Assembly: GCA_034092305.1 (NCBI GenBank)
Contig: JASJET010000225.1
Location: 2,028,501-2,092,500 of the forward strand
DNA length: 64,000 bases
Origin: Diaprepes abbreviatus
Lineage: Eukaryota; Arthropoda; Insecta; Coleoptera; Curculionidae
Reading direction: 5' to 3'
The position numbers and the translations under genes are program-made. Below, in pieces: positions 1 through 11,761 of this stretch; the stretch's first letter is position 1, and every line of letters begins with the position of its first letter. The notes beneath the pieces are model-generated. The model saw nothing but the letters and a program-made list of their open reading frames with translations, was not told the origin of the DNA and ran no database searches.

Positions 1-1115
1 CGCCGATAGAATGTTTTTAAATCGAACAATTTTTGCCATTATTATAAAACAAAAGAATATTCCAATAAAGACCACTTTAATGCAATATATTCGTTTAATT
101 ATATGTGCAAAGAATTTGTATAATGACTATTTTTGCCTATTCATAAGAAAGAACAAGTTAGATTCCTCCAAAATTGCTAAAAGGAGTGAATTGGGTTTTT
201 TCTTACAGTTATTATCTATTATTTTTGTTACAGAAAGGCGTAGATTAGTTTTGTTAACCGTTTTATAAAAAAATGAGATTAGGATGCTCGGATCTAGGCC
301 AATTCGGGAATTAAATACCTAACATAGAATGACTGACGTCCTCTATGAAAAAGACGACCGAAAGTTTCGGGAATTGAATTCACCCTTACAGGGTTGTACG
401 GACGCGAGATAGGTACCAGCGGGAATGGACGGAATTTAGGGGAATGAAAGTTTTAAGAAGTGATAATTTTTAATTACGGTTTGAAATTCGGAAAAAGTGG
501 TACATTTGAGATCCGTCCGAGAAAGTTAGCGATGCATATAACCAGTATTTAAGAAGGTTTTGATTTTTGATATTTCATTTATTTTCAAGGAAATTAAGGG
601 AACATTCTGTTTTATTCTATCTGGGGAAAGGGCGACTTTAGTTCTATTTTCTTTAAAAAATTTAAATAGTCGTATGTCATGTTTTTTTCTTTTCATAATT
701 AATATTTTAGAAAACAATTTAAACGTGTTATCTTGAAAACTGGGTTTAATTCATTAACTGGGTTGTCATCACGGCGTATACGAACTTATATTTTAGATAC
801 TTTAAACTCGATCGTTTTGGTTTTCTTATATATTCTTTGTTAAAGAGATTAAAGTGTTTTGAGAAATTTTTTTTAAGTTTGAAAACATTTTATGAAAACC
901 TTGACGCGATTAATCTCGCGGATGTACTGTGGTAGAGTTAACTACAAAAGGTCTGACTTGACAGTCTAGACAGCAGCTCTTTCTGAGTCTTAAAGTTATG
1001 TTTGTGGTGTTGGTAAGCCCTAATATCCTGTAGTTGTTTAGTACAAGAGCCAAGAGAAACAACAAGACTTCCAGAGTGCCTTTTATCAAAGTGAGATTTA
1101 TTTATAAGTTTATAC
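1..1115. repeat. Unclassified 1.1 kb interspersed repeat, copy 1
   Basis: This stretch aligns by eye, in the same orientation, with 56,430-57,545. Shared landmarks include 'gccaattcgggaat' (near 300 and 56,690), 'agtgttttgagaaa' (near 850 and 57,278) and 'gacttccagagtg' (near 1,065 and 57,499). The copies are diverged and carry indels. No coding potential is convincing; the small ORF at 11-268 is inside the repeat and matches nothing I know. Its length would suit a solo LTR, but I see no clear terminal dinucleotides or target duplication. The window starts inside it, so the true left end is unknown. Confidence 0.6.
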
Positions 1116-1128
1116 TACCAAAATATTC

Positions 1129-1760
<632 letters not shown>

Positions 1761-1769
1761 ACTTTACCC

Positions 1770-3035
1770 ACGCTTAAATAAAATATAGAACCTATATAAC
1801 TAAGTGAATAGGTACAACTGAAACTGAAACAAAATGGTATCGATACTTCATTTATTAACAGTTTTACATTATAGACAATTAAATTGTTAACAACAAGTTT
1901 ATTGACCACGTGACGGCTTATCATGAAGAAGATTCAGAAGTATATACTAACCATTGCAAATACTGATTAAATATTAAAATAAAACAATGTGAATTAAGAA
2001 ATGAAAAACTACTTTAAGCTAAACTTTGTATGGAAAAACTAAGGTTCAAAATTTACGTTAAACTATAGATTCTAGATCACCCCAGTAGGCGTTAAAGTCT
2101 TTGTTTTATGGTACAAAAGAGAGTTTTTATATTTTATCGTTATTCTTAACTTAAAATTAAGTATACTGATTTCTTTACTACCCTATTTCCTGTTTACACG
2201 CGAATAATGTTACAATTTGCACTACGGATTTCGTGACTATTTCAAATTTAAAATAAACTTGACCTGTTGAAATATTTCGTCGACATAAACAAAGCCAACG
2301 TACCGACCAAAACAATTTAAACTCACATTACCGTTTTTGGCACATTTCTATGTTGTCAACAACCCTAAAAACTAAAAGCTGTAAAGTTACAACAGCTTTT
2401 GGCTACAAACTTTCCGACTTATGGTTAAACGAAACACGTTAAATAAATACTCTTGTTTTGATATAAATTTACCTCTGTCGTCCAATTTTGTCAAGCTAGT
2501 AGTAGATTTTATACGAAATATCAGTAGTTGTAAATGTAAATGTTTATAAATAAGAAATGCTAGGATGATGTTATTTATGCCTGCATAGCACTACAATCCA
2601 GGGTAAGTTTTAGCTATCAACACTATCTGCTTTCATGCATTACGATGCATTATTAGTCATGGATCCCAATCATTTCCCACTAATGTAGGTACTAAAGGGA
2701 TTTCGTGATCGATTGAAGTCCATTAAATGTTATAATTGACTCATGTGTTTTGAGTGGCTCAATTCGAATCTTCAACATATTAACATCACATGGTCAACAT
2801 TTGTTGTTAATAAGTTAATTACTTATAACGCCCTAAAATTATTAATACATTAGTTATTGATATCGACATAGGTCATGTTGTTTCCAATTTATTGACAAAG
2901 ATGACACCATTTTCAAAATTGAAAAAGTTGTTACAAGCCGAGATATTGCAATATCAGCGTAAAATTAGTTCATGTTGTTTTTTCTTTGCCATCTCATTTG
3001 TTTTTAACAAAAGAGCATAAAAAATATCGCTGTTA
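1770..3035. other. AT-rich DNA without recognisable features
   Basis: I see no ORF with family character, no RNA gene and no clear repeat pair in this stretch. Confidence 0.5.
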
Positions 3036-3045
3036 CAAGAGTAGA

Positions 3046-3722
3046 TGAATGAATGAATGAATGAATGAATGAATGAAAAAGGGGTGGTGATACTAGATCA
3101 TCGATGCCTAGGCCTCCATTAGGCCCTTTACATCCCACCATATCTGCAGGTTATTCGAGGCCGATCGCTTTTGCGAATTCAAGCAGCCTCGTTAGTTGAA
3201 CTTGCCTAACTGCTTCCGGTAACAAAATTGTATCTCCGAAATATCTCTGTCTCAGGCCGTTGAATGCTGGGCAATCTCTGAGGACATGGTTAACAGTTTC
3301 ATCCTCCTCCAAACACCATCTGCATGTCAGTCGCCGAACCCAACTTTGCCAGACGGTCTGCTACCTCATTCCCGCGTATGCCCGAGTGACCCGGTATCCG
3401 TACGAGTCTGACTGTGCAACCTTCCCTTATCATACCATTTATTAGTACATCCTTGCACTCAGACACCAATCGCGAAGTCACAACACTGGACTTCAGTGCC
3501 AATATCGCAGCCTTACTATCTGAGCATATATTTGTTACTCTATTCCTGTCTATGTTCCTCTCACAGAAATGGGCACACTGCAGAATAGCATAAATTTTCG
3601 CTGTGAAAATTATCGCACATTGTCTGAGAGGGTAGTACTCTCTGACTCCCATGCTTTTCCACAACCTGGAAATCCTACTCATATCAAGTTTTGTCGAAGA
3701 ACACAGGTGGGATGTCCTTACC
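3046..3722 (-). mobile_element. I/R1-like RNase H LINE, 3' end (copy 1)
   Basis: This is a minus-strand 3' end of the LINE family also present at 5,534-7,040 and 54,745-55,300. It ends in a (TGAA)n tail at 3,046-3,077. The minus-strand ORF at 3,299-3,682 is an RNase H domain: AEIYAI-like (here AKIYAI), an intact SDSKAA catalytic Asp, and PGHSGIRGNEVAD with its last catalytic Asp. An internal deletion joins the RNase H end (KLGSAT) almost directly to the C-terminal zinc-knuckle segment, so about 100 residues seen in copy 2 are missing. The element is 5'-truncated and has stops in the tail, so it cannot be functional. Confidence 0.85.
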
Positions 3723-4130
3723 GCAATATGTCCCGCCTAAGGCATTTGCTTATCCGGCTTTGACTATCGCAAAAAATCCAATCTGTAGAAGCGCCGGCCT
3801 GAAAAGAAAAATGTGAAACGGACATCCTAGGTGATCTTCCAGATGGTCGGGTCAGACTGACTCAAAGCCAATGGCGGTTTAGATCCTTGTCCGCCACCGT
3901 CCCTGCTCGGGCGCTATATCGTAGTAACGCCCCTGATGTTAAGGGTATATGACTAACGAACTAATTGCGACCATCGTCAAAATGTTAGAATATTTCGTCC
4001 CGGCATCGGTGGTGGACTCATCAGTGGAATCCACCGATGCCTTTCCCAGACATCCCTGTCATGCTTATCCACAACCTGGAACTCCTACTCATATCAAGTT
4101 TTGTCGGAGAGCACCGATGGGATGTCCTTG
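3650..4130. repeat. Dispersed 73 bp duplication around an unidentified 330 bp insert
   Basis: Positions 3,650-3,722 and 4,057-4,130 are near-identical direct copies; both contain 'ccacaacctggaa' and 'ctactcatatcaagttttgtcg'. The first copy belongs to the RNase H LINE. The 3,723-4,056 segment between them is less AT-rich than its surroundings and resembles nothing I can name. Either a second element inserted and duplicated the flank, or two LINE fragments lie side by side. Confidence 0.6.
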
Positions 4131-4179
4131 CAAAATTGATTATACTCCAAAAAAAACAATTAAATTAAATATACAGCAT

Positions 4180-5310
4180 TTAAATTAATTATATAACAAA
4201 AAACATTTGACAGACTACAAGGTTAGTTATAACTTCCAACACAATATGTGTTATAAAATTAAAAGTCACAATTTCTTACTTAAAACAAAACTCTTTGTAT
4301 CTATCCTTTAACATGCAAAATAAACCAAATAAGTTTTCTCATTTATAAACACTATAAATAGCCAGAAGAAAAAATTGTATTGCATAAATATATTTTTAGG
4401 AATAGACTAACAAGTAGAGACAAAAATTTTATAGATAGGCCTCCAATCATCCAAATATTATAAATTGATGCTTACTTGTAGTCTTCCTGACGAAATGGGT
4501 TTGAACTCGAGTATCTTCCTTTCTTTATTTTGGCCCCAACGTGTTCTGTGGACTATTTGTGTACCAAGTTCTTACAAATAAGCATCCTACCAGTTCAGGA
4601 GTTCTAGGTTGCACGATGACAAGTATAGTTTAGGTACAATTTTCCTAGTGATAGAGCTAAATAAACATCAAACTAGGCAGTAACACTCTTACCACAACAT
4701 TAGGTTGTCAAAACGCTCAGCAACCGGTAATTCAGAGAAGAGATTAGAGGTAATTTGGATAGGATAATGAGTAATTTCAATAAAAAAACGAGCAAACAAC
4801 AGGTCTTTTGAGATAACTTCATGGCCGATCATGAATTAAGAAAATTTGCCATAAAACAAATATTATCTTTAATGACCAAATAAATGTTTTCTCTACAGAT
4901 ACATTGAAATATGCTTACGCAAAACAAAAGGTAATCTGTATCTCCAGAAAAATGTATTTGCTAAAATTGGCAAAAGGTCTTAGGAGGAAAAATAAACGTA
5001 CTTTCGTCTTTCATAGTTGGCAGGCAAAGACCTCGAATTTTCGATTTCGGTTCCCCTCTCCAAAATTGGAAACAATTTTTTTAACAAAAAACGTTTGACC
5101 GTTTTTTTTGTCACATGTATGGCGGAGCAACCAATTAAATCAAAATATGACTAAATTAACATGAATAATACGAAACTCTCTTAATACCAATTAAGACATA
5201 AATTAATTACCTTTTTCTTTCACTATAATCCCTTTTTGAAAACAAACACTGACACATGTGGAAAAGATTATTCAAAACAAATTACTTTTACTGGCGATCG
5301 ATAATGATAA
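4180..5310. repeat. Unclassified ~1 kb repeat, copy 1
   Basis: Aligns by eye with 20,000-20,990 in the same orientation. Shared blocks include 'gtagtcttc' with 'cgaa-tgggt' (near 4,477 and 20,240), 'aaactaggcagtaa' (near 4,671 and 20,420) and 'acttttac-ggcgatc' (near 5,283 and 20,967). The copies are strongly diverged and non-coding, so this is an old family. Class unknown. Confidence 0.55.
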
Positions 5311-5533
5311 TAATCATATCAGCTGATTTATAAATTTTAAACCACGGATTTTTAAATTACGAGGGTGTGGCATTTAAATACGAGGGTGTTAGGAAAAATA
5401 AAGTAACGGAATAAAAATTCCGTAACAGAAGCTGAGTTACACGAATATTGCACTTATATTGCAATATATCAACTTCTAATTAACTTTTCATTAATTTTGA
5501 AAATAATATCTTTTTAATTAAATTTTAAACAAA

Positions 5534-6127
5534 ATGGCATTAGTTCGAAATCAAGACCTAATTTATAAACAAGTACGTTGTAGAGAAGTTGAGGCTCGAA
5601 CCAAGAAAGCTATATGTGCTTTCTGGGCTTGTAAACGAGCCTTTGGATGTTCATGGGGACCGACACCTAAAGTGCTATTTTGGATATACACTATGGTAAT
5701 CCGCCCCATGATTACGTACGCCGCTATTGTATGGTGGCGTAGCACAGCAAAGCGCAAACACATTTTTCAACTTGACAAAGGTCAGAGAATGGCTTGTGTG
5801 GGAAAAATGAGTGCAACGAGGACTGCTCCCACCAGGGCTCTGAACGTCCTGGTAAACCTGTCTCCTCTTCACTTATACATAGAGAACGAGGCACTGAAGA
5901 CTGTTTATCGTTTCAGTTGCCTGAGACATCTTGGAATTGGAACGAGCGGCGACTCAGGTGTCTGGGAAAGCGCGGTGGAGAGGTGTCCATCACTCCCCAT
6001 GCGGACAAACTATATAACGCCGCTTTTAAAACCCAACCTTTCCCTGGAGATATTTCTGCCAAGTAGAGAGGATTGGGAGGGAGAACAAAATTTTTCGAAA
6101 GCTGAATCCTGGTGGAATACTGATTGA
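5534..6127 (+). pseudogene. I/R1-like LINE ORF2, post-reverse-transcriptase segment (copy 2)
   Basis: The ORF covers the region between reverse transcriptase and RNase H of an I/R1-like LINE. From about residue 13 it reads as family: TKKAICAFWACKRAFG, WGPTPKVLFWIYTMVIRP, ITYAAIVWW, QRMACVGKMS, TAPTRALNVL and SPLHLYIENEA. The first dozen residues do not match, so the 5' junction lies near 5,560 and the apparent start codon is fortuitous. No reverse transcriptase palm remains, so the copy is 5'-truncated. Family knowledge: this segment continues without a stop into RNase H; here the frame breaks near 6,127. Confidence 0.85.
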
Positions 6128-6938
6128 TCTCGATAAGATGAAAGAGCTGGGGCCGGAGTATGCGGCAGGAGCACAGGAGTCAGAGTACTACCCTCTCGGA
6201 CAATGTGCGAAAATTTTCACAGCGGAAATTTATGCTATTCTGCAGTGTGCCCATCTCTGTGAGAGGGACATAGACTGGAATAGCGTAATAAATTTATGCT
6301 CAGAGAGTAAGGCTGCGATATTGGCACTGAAATCAAGTGTCGTGACTTCGCGACTGGTGTCTGAGTGCAAGAATGTACTAAGTGGTACGGCAAGGAAAGG
6401 TTGCACAGTCAGACTCGTATGGGTCCCGGGTCACGCGAACATACGCGGTAATGAGGAAGCAGACCTTCTGGCAAAGTTGGGTTCGGCGACTGAACCATAT
6501 GGACCCCAATCAATGTTACCTGTCCCAATTGCTATTGGCAAAAGGAAATTAAAATCGTTGCTGGAAAGCAAATTTATTGAATCATCGAGGAGAGCTCCTG
6601 GAATAAGGTGTGCTAAGGAACATATAACTGAGCCTAGTGCACGGCGTACTAAGGAGCTTCTTTCCTTGGGAAGGAAAGAGCTTCGAATTGTGGTGGGGTT
6701 GTTGACAGGACATTGTCACCTCAGGGGCCATCTTCATAGAATCGATGTCGAAGGCGACCAGACGTGCAAATGGTGTTTCGAGGAGGATGAAACTGTTGAC
6801 CATGTTCTCAGAGAGTGCCAAGCACTCAACAGATTGAGACAGAGATATTTCGCAGATATAGTTTTGTTACCGGAAACAGTTGAGCAAGTTCAACGAACGA
6901 GGCTGCTTAGATTCGCAAAGACGATCGGCCTCGAATAA
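6128..6938 (+). pseudogene. LINE RNase H and C-terminal zinc knuckle (copy 2)
   Basis: Continuation of the same LINE protein in another frame. The first catalytic motif is recognisable but broken at 6,120-6,140: TD, a stop, then S where TDGS is expected, followed by AGAGVCGRSTG. A frameshift near 6,178 leads into the open frame REYYPLGQCAKIF. Further motifs are AEIYAI (catalytic Glu), SESKAAILAL (the expected catalytic Asp is Glu here; copy 1 keeps Asp), PGHANIRGNEEAD, and the C-terminal GHCHLRGHLHRIDV with CKWCFEEDETVDHVLREC, a CCHC-type knuckle. The ORF's ATG at 6,138 is not a real start. RNase H would degrade the RNA strand during retrotransposition; this copy is dead. Confidence 0.88.
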
Positions 6939-7040
6939 CCTGCAGATATGGTGGGATATAAAGGGCCCAATGGAGGCCTAGTCATCGATGACCTAGTACC
7001 AACACCCCTTTTTCATTCATTCATTCATTAATTCATTCAA
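6939..7040 (+). repeat. 3' UTR and (TTCA)n tail of the RNase H LINE
   Basis: After the stop come about 75 bp closely matching the 3' ends of the other two copies ('tggaggccta', 'tcatcgatg', 'caccccttttt'). The element then ends in a (TTCA)n tail at about 7,011-7,039. The tail replaces a poly(A) tail, as in many I/R1-like LINEs. Confidence 0.85.
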
Positions 7041-7619
7041 GGCCACGAAGACCTTGGCTCCCTACTTTAAAATAAAATACTTGAAATGGCATTTTGATAA
7101 TATTCAATAAAGAACGGCCATTGTGTTAATCGTGCAAGCCCATTAGAAATATTTATATTTTTTTATTATAACTGCTTGTTCAGTTATAAAGGCTGTCTAA
7201 ACATTTTTTCCGTAAAAAAATTAAAAACACCTAAAAAACTCCAATGTAAAAGATTTCGCAATAGAAATCATAAAAGTAATAAAGCAAAAAAAAATGGGAA
7301 ATGAAATAAAATATACAATATTTTATTGCATGAGAGTAATTTACGTATCAAAATGCTGTGAATTGTGATGATTATTAAGCCGTGTATATCATAACCGCAT
7401 AAATGTTTAAAATATCAACTGTTATAAATTGATAAAATAAAAAATGTTTATATCAATTTAACACAAATTTTGTGTTAATCCTACTATGCCAAAGTCTCTA
7501 TAAAAATAGTATTAAAAAAAATTAACAAAACAAATATTATAGTCAAGTAAGTTGGGAATATCTTTTTAATTTGAATAAATTGAATATTTGTGGCATCATT
7601 ATCAACGATTAGTATATAC
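7041..7619. other. AT-rich spacer, nothing recognised
   Basis: No family-like ORF or repeat structure seen between the LINE tail and the hAT end at 7,620. Confidence 0.5.
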
Positions 7620-7879
7620 CAGAGGTTCCCAAATTTTTTCTTCTTGCGAACCCCTTCTAAAAACGGAAATAAATTGGCGAATCCTTTGTGCAATCATTAG
7701 AAACAATAAATGCAAAAGTAAAATTGCGTTTGGTTGGGTATTTTCCATATTTAATAACAGTACATAACGAAAAACTAAAATATAATCGTAGAATATTTAC
7801 AGAGAAACATTATTACAACTAAAGTGATGGCTTAACCCACAAAAAGAATTAAACAAAACGGATACCATAATACAGAACT

Positions 7880-7992
7880 TAAAAAATACCCTCAATGGGA
7901 TATTTGTGCCCGTTCTTTGAAACAAAGAAATTCAAAATTTAATTTGAAAGTTTGACTGTTAGATCAAGTTTTGCACATAACCTGTTTCTGTA
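7880..7992 (-). pseudogene. C-terminal end of the hAT transposase, beyond the nested insertion
   Basis: Reading downward from 7,992 gives YRNRLCAKLDLTVKLSN and then, in another frame, NFEFLC. This matches the usual hAT end 'KYRNRLNVESDLRVALS...PNFELLC'. It continues the frame interrupted at 10,676, so both pieces belong to one former gene. Confidence 0.65.
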
Positions 7993-8639
7993 CAGGGTGA
8001 GTCAACGATTGGAGTTTGTGCCTTTTCGGTGAAATTAACAAAGAAACTATATTTATTGTTTGATACAGTTTATTTTTACGCAGATTTTAAAAATATTTAG
8101 GACTCTACAGGGTGAGCCAAAAAACTAGGACAGCATAAAGTTGTATTTTTTTAAATAGAATACCCTATATACGAATCGTATTTTCGATTTAGCTTATAAT
8201 TTTAAATCTTTTTTATTAAGGGTTTACTATAACAAAACTTTACAGTTTCTGAGATAATTAAGTTTAAAGAAAAAAAGTCACATTTTCAAGCATCAATTCA
8301 ATCCTAAATAACGTTTTCAATTTTGTGACAAATATATTCAAATTTGGAATTTAGCAAGGCCAAGGACAAGTTAACATAATTTTTACCTAATATTTGCAAT
8401 AAAAGCTACAGGGTGTTGAACACATCGGCTCAAATTTGAACAAGTTTAAATAAATAAATATCTTTTTTTTAAAATGGCACACCCTGTATATTTTCATGTT
8501 ATTTAATAGAGTAATAAAAACCCTAAAAGTTTTGTTCAATATATCCTATACCTATTTATAATAGTTTTTGAGATATTTCAGTTTTTCTTATTTTCCATAC
8601 TTTTTTACAGAAATAGTCTTCATTATCATAGTAGCCATG
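7993..8639 (+). repeat. Left ~647 bp terminal inverted repeat, with nested CAGGGTG ends
   Basis: Reverse complement of 10,016-10,675. Besides the outer end at 7,993, transposon-like ends preceded by TA recur inside it at 8,108 (TA-CAGGGTGAGCC) and 8,409 (TA-CAGGGTGTTG), and an opposed CACCCTGTA lies near 8,482. Each has a mirror in the right arm. Confidence 0.93.
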
Positions 8640-8721
8640 GCAAAAACAATGTAAAAGAACATTTTTCTGTGTGTCAAATTTATAACCGCAATCGCTTCTT
8701 TTGGTTTTTATGTAGTGTAGT

Positions 8722-9822
8722 TTGGTTTTTTTTGCATTCATCTTATATTGTAAAACGAATTTTCCAAAGAATGAGTTAATAGATATGATAGGAAAGGCTC
8801 AAAAAAATTGCCTTCTTGCTCAAAGAATTTACAAAATGAAGTATCCTGATCGACGCCAGCCTAATACCCATACTTTTCAAAACTTAATGCAAAGATTTGA
8901 TTCTTCTGGTACTGTTGATTATCCAAAACGTAAAGTGGTCAACAAACCAGTAACTAATGAAGAAAAAGAACTACAAGTATTGTTAAATGTTCAGGAAAAT
9001 CCTTATATTGGTAGCCGTCAGTTAGCAGCATTATGTGAAACATCACAATCCACCGCTAATCGTACTACCAAGAAATATAGGTATCATCCATATCATATGG
9101 AATTATACCAAGAATTGCATGGACAGGATTTTGAAAGTCGTGTAAACTTTTGTCGTACAATAAATGCGGAGATTCAATTAAATCCAAATTTATTATGCAA
9201 GGTAATGTTTAGTGATGAAGCTACTTTTAGAAGTAACGGTGTCGTAAATAGACGCAACATGCATTATTATGCCACAGAAAACCCATTTTGGATTAGAGAG
9301 GTGCAACATCAAAACCACTGGTCATTAAATGTTTGGTGTGGTATTCATCATAATCGAATTATTGGACCCCACTTTTTTAATGAACCACTAAATGGCCATA
9401 GTTACCTGAACTTTCTACAAGAAGAACTACCCCAACTGCTTCAAGGTCTCGATAGGGATGAGCTCGACAGTATGTGGTTCCAGCACGATGGTGCGCCTCC
9501 GCATTACCATCGTGAAGTTCGTGCGTTTTTGGACCAACGATATCCGCAAAAATGGATTGGACGTGGGGGTTTCATTGAGTGGCCACCAAGGTGTTGCGAC
9601 ATCACCTCATTAAATTTCTTCCTATGGGGTTATATTAAAAATAAGGTGTATGTTAATCCACCAACAACAGTGGAAGATATGCGAAACAGGATTAGGGATA
9701 CCTGTAGAACAATAACGCCACTAATTTTGTCCAGGGTCCCAGAAAATCTGCAAAAAAGACTAAATTTGTGCATTGCACAAGAGGGTCGTTTATTCGAACA
9801 CTTATTAAAAAGAAATAATTAA
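8722..9822 (+). CDS. DD41D-type mariner/Tc1 superfamily transposase
   Basis: Open for 366 codons between the long inverted repeats. An N-terminal helix-turn-helix region (ELIDMIGKAQKNCLLAQRIY, PDRRQPNTHTFQNL, NPYIGSRQLAALCETSQST) is followed by HPYHMELYQELHG and the RNase H-fold catalytic core. The core has SDEATF (first Asp), WFQHDGAPPHY (second Asp) and a terminal block DITSLNFFLWGYIK. In relatives that block reads DLTPLDFFLWG; the catalytic Asp is Asn here, with 41 residues between it and the second Asp. The first ~10 residues are atypical, so the ATG at 8,722 may be a by-product of decay. The lost third acidic residue predicts no cleavage activity despite the open frame. Confidence 0.9.
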   Translation: MVFFAFILYCKTNFPKNELIDMIGKAQKNCLLAQRIYKMKYPDRRQPNTHTFQNLMQRFDSSGTVDYPKRKVVNKPVTNEEKELQVLLNVQENPYIGSRQLAALCETSQSTANRTTKKYRYHPYHMELYQELHGQDFESRVNFCRTINAEIQLNPNLLCKVMFSDEATFRSNGVVNRRNMHYYATENPFWIREVQHQNHWSLNVWCGIHHNRIIGPHFFNEPLNGHSYLNFLQEELPQLLQGLDRDELDSMWFQHDGAPPHYHREVRAFLDQRYPQKWIGRGGFIEWPPRCCDITSLNFFLWGYIKNKVYVNPPTTVEDMRNRIRDTCRTITPLILSRVPENLQKRLNLCIAQEGRLFEHLLKRNN

Positions 9823-10015
9823 TCTCAGTATTTAATAGGTAATTTTTTTGTTTCAATTTAGTATAAAAGTAAATATGTATTTGCCTTGTCGTTATTGTTG
9901 TGTTAATTTTTTCACATTATGTTTAATTAAACTATTGCCGTTGTAATATAACGTATGTATTTCATCATATTTAACCACATTCTGTTTGTTTCTGTAGTTT
10001 CTTTTTATTATTTTA

Positions 10016-10675
10016 CATGGCTACTATGATAATGAAGACTATTTCTGTAAAAAAGTATGGAAAATAAAAAAAACTGAAATATCTCAAAAACTATTATAAA
10101 CAGGTATAGGATATATTGAACAAAATTTTTAGGGTTTTTATTACTCTATTAAATACCACTCTATTAAATACCACAGGGTGTACCATTTAAAAAAAAAGAT
10201 ATTTATTCATTTAAACTTGTTCAAATTTGAGCCGATGTGTTCAACACCCTGTAGCTTTTATTGCAAATATTAGGTAAAAATTATGTTAACTTGTCCTTGG
10301 CCTTGCTAAATTCCAAATTTGAATATATTTGTCACAAAATTGAAAACGTTATTTAGGATTGAATTGATGCTTGAAAATGTGACTTTTTTTCTTTAAACTT
10401 AATTATCTCAGAAACTATAAAGTTTTGTTATAGTAAACCCTTAATAAAAAAGATTTAAAATTATAAGCTAAATCGAAAATACGATTCGTACATAGGGTGT
10501 TCTATTTAAAAAAATAAAACTTTATGCTGTCCTAGTTTTTTGGCTCACCCTGTAGAGTCCTAAATATTTTTAAAATCTGCGTAAAAATAAACTGTATCAG
10601 ACAATAAATATAGTTTCTTTGTTAATTTCACCGAAAAGGCACAAACCTACTTCATCCAATCGTTGACTCACCCTG
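10016..10675 (-). repeat. Right ~660 bp terminal inverted repeat
   Basis: Mirror of 7,993-8,639, including the nested ends at 10,552 and 10,251, each followed by TA. It is about 13 bp longer than the left arm; one visible difference is an extra 'ccactctattaaata' segment near 10,155. Confidence 0.93.
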
Positions 10676-10689
10676 TACTTACTTATCTT

Positions 10690-11500
10690 TCGGGTATGTG
10701 TATATTGAAAATCATTTTTCATTTAGATATATTGTATGAAAGGGCAATGAAACTTTAATGCCCCTTTTCGCCAAAACAGAATACTCATTTGTTACAGTGA
10801 GTCAAAAATCAGTTAAAACGTGATCTTTAAAAAACAATTTTTAGAGAATTGTCAGAGGATTAGCCAATGAGCTTCTTTTCCAGGAGAATTAAAGGAGTAT
10901 CAGAAATTATATCTCCTTGAAAAGGATTACGTAATCAGTTGTTCCAGATTTAATAAGTTTTTTAGGAAAATAGTTCTTGAAGGTTAATTGAAGTTTTTTG
11001 AGATGTTGAGTAATATCCCTTTTAATATTTTCTATAAGTTGAATTTTATTTTCTAATAAAATAGTGCTAGGAGAACCAAAACATTCGTACTCACTCACCT
11101 ACAGACATTGAATCCAAAAGTTGAACTTTCTTAGCATGCACATTGAAGATGGTGGTACCTGAGCCTTGTAAAAACAAATTTATATCATTTAACTTAAAAC
11201 CAAAAAAAATATCGGCTAAGTATGCAAGCTTTGCAGCTAAACAATATTAGATACATAAGAGAGCAAATGGAAGGGATGGTCAAGAAAAAATGCTTGAACT
11301 TCAGACTTCAATTCAAACAAGCGGATCAAAATCTTGTCACGAAAAAGCCATCTAATTTCTGTATGAAGTAGGCTCTCAAAATCCACTACTTCTGCTTGAA
11401 AATCTCCCGTTTGCAGTGTACCACCACCAGAATCCCAATACGGACTAAAACCAATAAGTTCGAAAACGCTCCGCAGGTGGCGGTACACTGTCAATGGAAA
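10690..11500 (-). pseudogene. hAT transposase fragment (ZBED5/SCAND3-like)
   Basis: Minus-strand pieces in more than one frame show family motifs in order: SLLHTEIRWLFRDKILIRLFEL (typical 'LLHTEVRWLSKG...FEL'), then after a frameshift LAYLADIF-like and NLFLQGSGTTIFNVHAK, then ITQHLKKLQLTFKNYFPK, RNPFQ, and near 10,780-10,690 a decayed hAT dimerisation core LPFHTIYL where 'LPFATTYLCE-GFS' is expected. It breaks off at the TA where the DD41D element inserted, and the next residues (YRNRLCAKLDL) are read from 7,992 downward. The zinc finger and DDE N-terminal half are absent. Confidence 0.75.
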
Positions 11501-11761
11501 AGATTTCCATCCTTTTCTGGCAGTTTCTTGTAACCTAAACTAGCGGGTTCGATTCCTAACTGGAACGGGGAAGATCTGTCATTATAAGGCTTTTTTTAGT
11601 TGCTCATTATAATTATTATATTAATATTATCTCTAAAATTAATGATTTTTCAATAATTTAATCACATTTTATTTAGTTTATAAAGAATGAAAGCTTTCAC
11701 GGCTTTGGGAAAAATGAAAATCTTAGTTCTTTGGTTTAGACCGTGTCCAATTGGAATTATT

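Larger units (their letters stand above)
7993..10675 (+). mobile_element. DD41D Tc1/mariner-superfamily transposon, 2,683 bp
   Basis: The ends are CAGGGTGAGTCAACG and its complement, flanked by TA at 7,991-7,992 and 10,676-10,677, the IS630/Tc1/mariner target duplication. The terminal inverted repeats are very long: 7,993-8,639 pairs with 10,016-10,675 at high identity by eye. A single transposase ORF lies between them. The element sits inside a hAT transposase gene whose reading resumes on the other side. Confidence 0.95.
7620..11520 (-). mobile_element. hAT transposon relic (ZBED5/SCAND3-like), split by a DD41D element
   Basis: The left end 'cagaggttcccaaattttt' at 7,620 has the form of a common hAT terminal inverted repeat. 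Transposase remnants read on the minus strand from about 11,500 to 10,690 and resume at 7,992 after the nested element at 7,993-10,675. The right terminal repeat was not found. With the nested insertion removed, the surviving hAT is roughly 1.2 kb. Confidence 0.72.

Noticed and set aside
5794..6066. Alternative-frame ORF and minus ORFs at 5,563-5,872
   Set aside because: Shadows of the LINE post-RT frame.
11517..11575. tRNA-like B box 'gggttcgattcc' suggesting a tRNA or SINE head
   Set aside because: No A box or acceptor stem at the right distance and no downstream SINE body; it lies next to hAT coding remnants.
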